Positions 59,936 to 64,000 of a DNA stretch of 64,000 nt are shown here, piece by piece. The stretch spans positions 70,001 to 134,000 of the forward strand of contig JAJTWR010000458.1 in assembly GCA_021613335.1 (NCBI GenBank). The letters run 5' to 3'. The notes below the pieces were generated by a model. The model was not told the DNA's origin, searched no databases, and worked only from the letters and a program-made list of their open reading frames with translations. Numbering within the stretch: the first letter of the stretch is position 1; each line of letters begins with the position of its first letter. The DNA is from Whitmania pigra (lineage: Eukaryota; Annelida; Clitellata; Hirudinida; Haemopidae). The position numbers and the translations under genes were made by a program.

Positions 59936-61207
59936 TGCTTCAAAAAAATAGCTAAACTTTTTTATAAAAGAAATCAATTTGACTAAAGGTTTGACAGAGT
60001 TGAGGTGGTATGTTTTTGGGAATTTTCTGATCCTGTTTAGCCATTAGTTGTTGGATTTTGGAATGAATATAAATTTACTCTTTAATTAAATGACAAATTT
60101 TTAGCTTAAAATTTAGAATTTGGATTGCACTTTAAGCATATCATTTAATTTTGTCTAAATATTATAATTACATTGTGATAAGCACTTAGGCAAAGTGTGA
60201 AGGTAATTAATTCATTACTTTTTAGAGAATGCCAAAATCCTTATCATGTAATACAATATGAGATAAACAATTTATATTTATGACTGAGGTTGTTTGTGTT
60301 ATTATGAACTGATTTAAAGGGGATGGCAAATATTAGTAATGGTGATTTTTTGCAAAATTCAGAAGAGGGTCAAACCTTTGCACAACATGAGGAGAAGACC
60401 TTTTTGCGTCTGAAGTAAGGTGGGGCAATTTAATACCCCAAATAACGTTCCCGGTGGGGGATTAGATTTGCAGTCGGACACTTCCGTGTAAAATTAACAT
60501 TTCGAATAACATGCGCGTGATTAATATATCTATGCTGTTGCCCCAAATATCACGCTGTCATGAACACTGAAACTCATCAGTATAATCAAGTTTTCAAATT
60601 TCGATTTATCATTAGACCCGCTTTATAAAAAAATGTGCTACAAAATTACTAACCCTGAATACCATAAATATCTCCAACTAAATTACATTACTTGACTTAA
60701 ATGGGTTATATATGGTTTAGTTATTCACGATGAAATTGTGATAAAAGGTTTCGAAACATCTTCAAAAGCGCGGCATATTTTTGAGTCCTCTGATTTATAA
60801 AGATCACCTTATTGATATTTTTTATTCGTACATTTTATGTTATTTCTTTAGATTGTTCAGTTAGAGATTCTTAGGAGTTGCTTTAGCATAACTTTTCAAT
60901 GCAGATTATTCAATTATTTTTGATTTATTGACATTGGTTTGGTAGTAAACATAATGTGGATAAATTTGTTGATTGATGTCATTTTTGCCTTTGAAATATA
61001 TGTTTTGCAAAAATGTAGTTTAAGAATCTCTTGGTAATTAAACTGCTTAAATATTGATTATGATAATTTTACAAATTTATTTTGCGACAACTTGAAACTT
61101 TTTAAATGTACCAAGTGAGCTTACAAATGACCATCATTTTTTACCTTTAACAATTGCCTTTTATTAATACGTCGCCGACTAAAGCTGAATTAGCTAGACA
61201 AATCAAA
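59936..61207. other. Intergenic stretch between PRPF31 copy 2 and the kinase gene
   Basis: One candidate short exon (60323-60414) is described in the findings. Otherwise nothing was recognised. Confidence 0.4.
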
Positions 61208-62488
61208 ATGTCGGACACAAAAAATGAACCGAAGTGCCTTAAAAGAAATGATGTTCTACATAATCGCTACGTCATACAGAATTTACTTGGACGGGGAAAG
61301 TTTGGCAGGGTCTTCAAGGTCTTTGATAATCTCAGACAAACAGAAGTTGCATTGAAACGAATTGATAATTCCCAGCTTAAATATTGCAATGACGAAGTGA
61401 AGTATATGAGATTGGCTAACAAACACAAGACTCAAGGAAGAAGTAACATAGGTGAATGGGAAACATTTAATCAAGAATCTACTTTATTAAAATAACGGAT
61501 TAATTTGGCTATTTATCATTTACAATTAACGATTTCTTATTATTTATATGCAGTGACTTTGATTGACTTCTTTAAGGAGGTTGACAGTAACTACATCGTC
61601 ATGGAATTGCTCAGCTGTACACTCAAGGAATGTCTTGAAGACTCGAAGGGAAAGGGGCTGTCTCTCAAACTGACCAACAAGATTTCATATCAACTTATCT
61701 TGGCCTTGAAACATTTGTCAAGAGTTAAACTCGAATCTGGATCCATCACATCTATCATCCACACAGATCTTAAACCTGACAATATCTTGGTTGCTCATTG
61801 GAACGACGACGACATTAAGATCAAAATTGCAGACTTTGGACTGGCAAGACTAAACAGCGAGGAGGTAAACACATAATTTACTAATAGCTTTTAGTGTTTC
61901 GTTCCTTTAATGTCATATCTTTTCAATTCCAGAAATCTAACGATATTCAACCTCTGGGTTACAGGTCACCAGAAGTTCTGCTCGAGTTGAAATACAATTG
62001 TGCCGTTGACATGTGGAGTGCGGCTATAGTGCTCTTAAAAGTGTTCAGTGGGCGGCTCATATTTAAGTACGATAACGAGAGAGACATGATGGCAGCGCTG
62101 GTCAGCGCTAAGGGCTTGCCTCCAGAGAAAATGATCAACAAGTCTCCTGTTAAGGGCAATCACTTTGAACGCGTTTCAAACGAATGGCGACTCATACACG
62201 TAAGGTATTTTTTAGTTTTAATAATTATGTATTCAACTCATGTATACATCATCTTATTTTAATATTAAAGTATGTCATATTTTCTAGAGAAATTCGTGCC
62301 TTAATACGAGTTTCGATGACTTGCTCAAACACTATGGAAAGAAGCACCAAAAAGATCATGAAAATACGGATGAGAACTCCATGAATGAATTTTTTGATCT
62401 TATCCGAGATATGACAACTTACGAGCCATCAAAAAGATTGAAGCCAACTATGGCTCTTAGCCACAAATTCTTCGCTAAGTCAAAATGA
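61208..62488 (+). CDS. CMGC-group protein kinase (DYRK/HIPK/CLK-like), four exons
   Basis: Exons 61208-61451, 61554-61864, 61933-62199 and 62288-62488 keep phase and give 340 residues from MSDTKNEPKC. The upstream in-frame open stretch has no ATG. Kinase motifs are the Gly-loop LLGRGKFGRVF, VALKRI (ATP-anchoring Lys), HTDLKPDN (catalytic loop), IADFGLAR (DFG) and LGYRSPEVLLELKY (APE equivalent SPE), then VDMWSAAIVLLKVFSGRLIF and AKGLPPEKMI. HxDLKPxN without HRD Arg, SPEV and GLPPEKM point to the DYRK/HIPK/CLK/SRPK branch. The exact subfamily is not resolvable. There are no accessory domains. The protein is near-minimal, all catalytic residues are present, and activity is likely. AATAAA lies at 62532. 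Confidence 0.85.
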
Positions 62489-62531
62489 AGTTTAAATTTT
62501 GTTTTAAATATTCTTAAAGTAACTGCTATTT

Positions 62532-62537
62532 AATAAA
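62532..62537 (+). terminator. Polyadenylation signal of the kinase gene
   Basis: AATAAA lies 44 bases after the stop codon. Confidence 0.55.
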
Positions 62538-62539
62538 AT

Positions 62540-63579
62540 GTTATGGTATAAAATGAGACAGTGACCACAAAATTTGTTGTTGGATAATCTGTTATCCTAG
62601 TAATTTGTTTTAAGTAAATTTGATTATTAGAACTAAAAAGAGTGGTTATTACACAGATCCAGGTCTTCTTAACCATTATAAATAATTGTTATGTTATCCT
62701 AAAATTTGTTGCTGCCGAAATAACTATTTGTTCCTGGAACTCTCGTTGATGTTCTTATTTGCATCTTGAATAATAAATTTGTTCGTATTGACAAGTGGTT
62801 TGTTGCATTCTTCGAATGGAAAGATATCTTGTTTTATGTTGTTTCATTTTTCCGAAAAACATCTTGTTTACGATTTATGTTAAATAGGTTTTTTTTACTC
62901 GCATTTATCAGATATTTCAATGTTATTGTTACACTTTTTGTTATTATTACACCGGGATCCAAATTGATGTGGTTTACAATGTTTGGGCTGTTCAGCCTAA
63001 AATAGCGGAATTACTTCAAGTACTTGTCAGAATTACAAAGTTCTTTTTTTTTGCAACATTTTTCACTTGTCTATCCTTATTTAACTTTCCGCAGCATCGT
63101 CGTGGCATCCGTTTATTTATTTCAGACATTTAGCCTACTTATTTTTTAAAAACGAAAAATCCTCATCAAATATCAGTTACTACATCTTTCTTTTGCTCAT
63201 CTTATGTAAATTGAATATTTGATTATAAATTTGTTTTGCAAGTTTCAGATAAAATGATCTAAAAAATCAATTATCAGCGTTAATTTCTATTAAACCTCTG
63301 ACTAACACATAAGTCAAGAATGTTAAAAGTATATTAATTACTTTAAATTTTTGAATTTTGCATTTTTATCTTATTTATTAATTATGCACAACGTTTAAAG
63401 TGCTGCGCTTTCACGCATCCGTTGTTGTTAATATCAAGCTGATATAAACAGTCTTTGAGTAGCGATTGATGTTATTATAAGATTCCCATAAACAGTCGTG
63501 GTTAATTCTTTGTGTGTTCTTTTTTACATTTTTTGCTATTTATTTCAATTCTCGGATATGTCGTTGAAGTTTTGATAAC
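62540..63579. other. Intergenic stretch before the last partial gene
   Basis: A 79-codon frame at 62766-63005 is hydrophobic and phenylalanine-rich, as expected for T-rich DNA. No family was recognised. Confidence 0.4.
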
Positions 63580-63649
63580 ATGTCCATGATGAAACCCGCG
63601 ATTACTGTCGTCTTGCTGGCTTTTCTATCGACTCTTAGAGCTTCATCAG
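63580..63649 (+). CDS. First exon (signal peptide) of a gene running past the window
   Basis: ATG at 63580 opens MSMMKPAITVVLLAFLSTLR followed by ASS, then a donor (cag|gtaatg) at 63650. The hydrophobic core and small residues near the end are typical of a cleaved signal peptide, so a secreted or membrane protein is likely. The next exon was not found with certainty before 64000. An acceptor near 63733 would give an early stop. Confidence 0.5.
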
Positions 63650-64000
63650 GTAATGAATCGAATTTAATTTTAGGCTTCTTACAAGTTATTTGACAACATT
63701 AGCATCTAAAATCAGATTGATTATCCAAACGCAGACAAGTAACTCGTTAAATATGACATCAGCTCCCGGTGTGGAAGCGAAAAGAAAGAGTCACAAAATA
63801 TCAACTATTAATTGTAAAATTATGTGTGTACAAACATGCAAATGTCCACAATTATGAAATATTTTAAGGATGAATTTAGCAAAGCTCTAATGCTTTTTTC
63901 AAGTTATTGCTGGGACCAGCTCTTTACAAAATTGCATATATTGCTGAAGTATGATGTACTCATTAAACTATTCTTGACCACCAGTGGTTTTGATTCATCA

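Noticed and set aside
61154..61207. Upstream start for the kinase (reading PFINTSPTKAELARQIK)
   Set aside because: The frame is open but lacks an ATG before 61208, so the start was set at the ATG of MSDTKNEPKC.
63733..63820. Second exon of the signal-peptide gene at the right edge
   Set aside because: Joining to the acceptor near 63733 gives an immediate in-frame stop, so the true next exon is probably beyond the window.

Overview
The window is AT-rich DNA from an invertebrate animal. The evidence is spliceosomal introns of about 60 to 600 bp with GT..AG ends, metazoan-type gene families, polyadenylation signals, and debris of many eukaryotic transposons. The phylum cannot be fixed from the sequence alone. 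No bacterial signals (operons, Shine-Dalgarno sites, CRISPR) are present.

Layout. Positions 1-16.1 kb hold almost no host coding sequence: a possible gene tail at the left edge, a 22-bp tandem repeat, one pogo/Tigger-type DNA transposon with exact ends (2261-5181), large ATT, GAT/GAC and AT-minisatellite arrays, a tRNA-derived relic and a 5'-truncated LINE with a 10-bp target duplication. From 16.1 to 21.9 kb on the minus strand is a complete 22-exon NCBP1 (CBP80) gene, which I could phase exon by exon to 780 codons. From 24.1 to 24.7 kb is an orphan HECT-ligase fragment with one frameshift. From 25.5 to 30.2 kb on the minus strand is a CNOT1-like gene. Its N-terminal HEAT part is recognisable, but its 3' half is unrelated to CNOT1 as far as I can see and ends in a Ser-dipeptide repeat tail. 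From 33.0 to 40.9 kb on the plus strand is a complete 24-exon KIF23/MKLP1 kinesin (865 codons). From 42.5 to 43.7 kb is a two-exon PAR-type bZIP gene. From 44.2 to 46.5 kb on the minus strand is an intronless LRR transmembrane receptor. At 49.9 and 58.4 kb are two intronless PRPF31 genes, about 95% identical. Between them lie relics of a Helitron, a P/THAP element, retroelement pieces and a ZMYM/hAT transposase. At 61.2-62.5 kb is a four-exon CMGC kinase. At 63.6 kb a signal-peptide exon starts a gene that leaves the window.

Functional picture. Several host genes belong to core RNA metabolism: NCBP1 (cap binding), PRPF31 (U4/U6 snRNP) and the CNOT1-like gene (deadenylation scaffold). KIF23 is a cytokinesis motor. 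Their grouping carries no evident operon logic. The most unusual structures are a roughly 50-bp mobile unit found in three places with target duplications (one beside a natural empty site), the paired PRPF31 copies, and the chimeric CNOT1-like gene.
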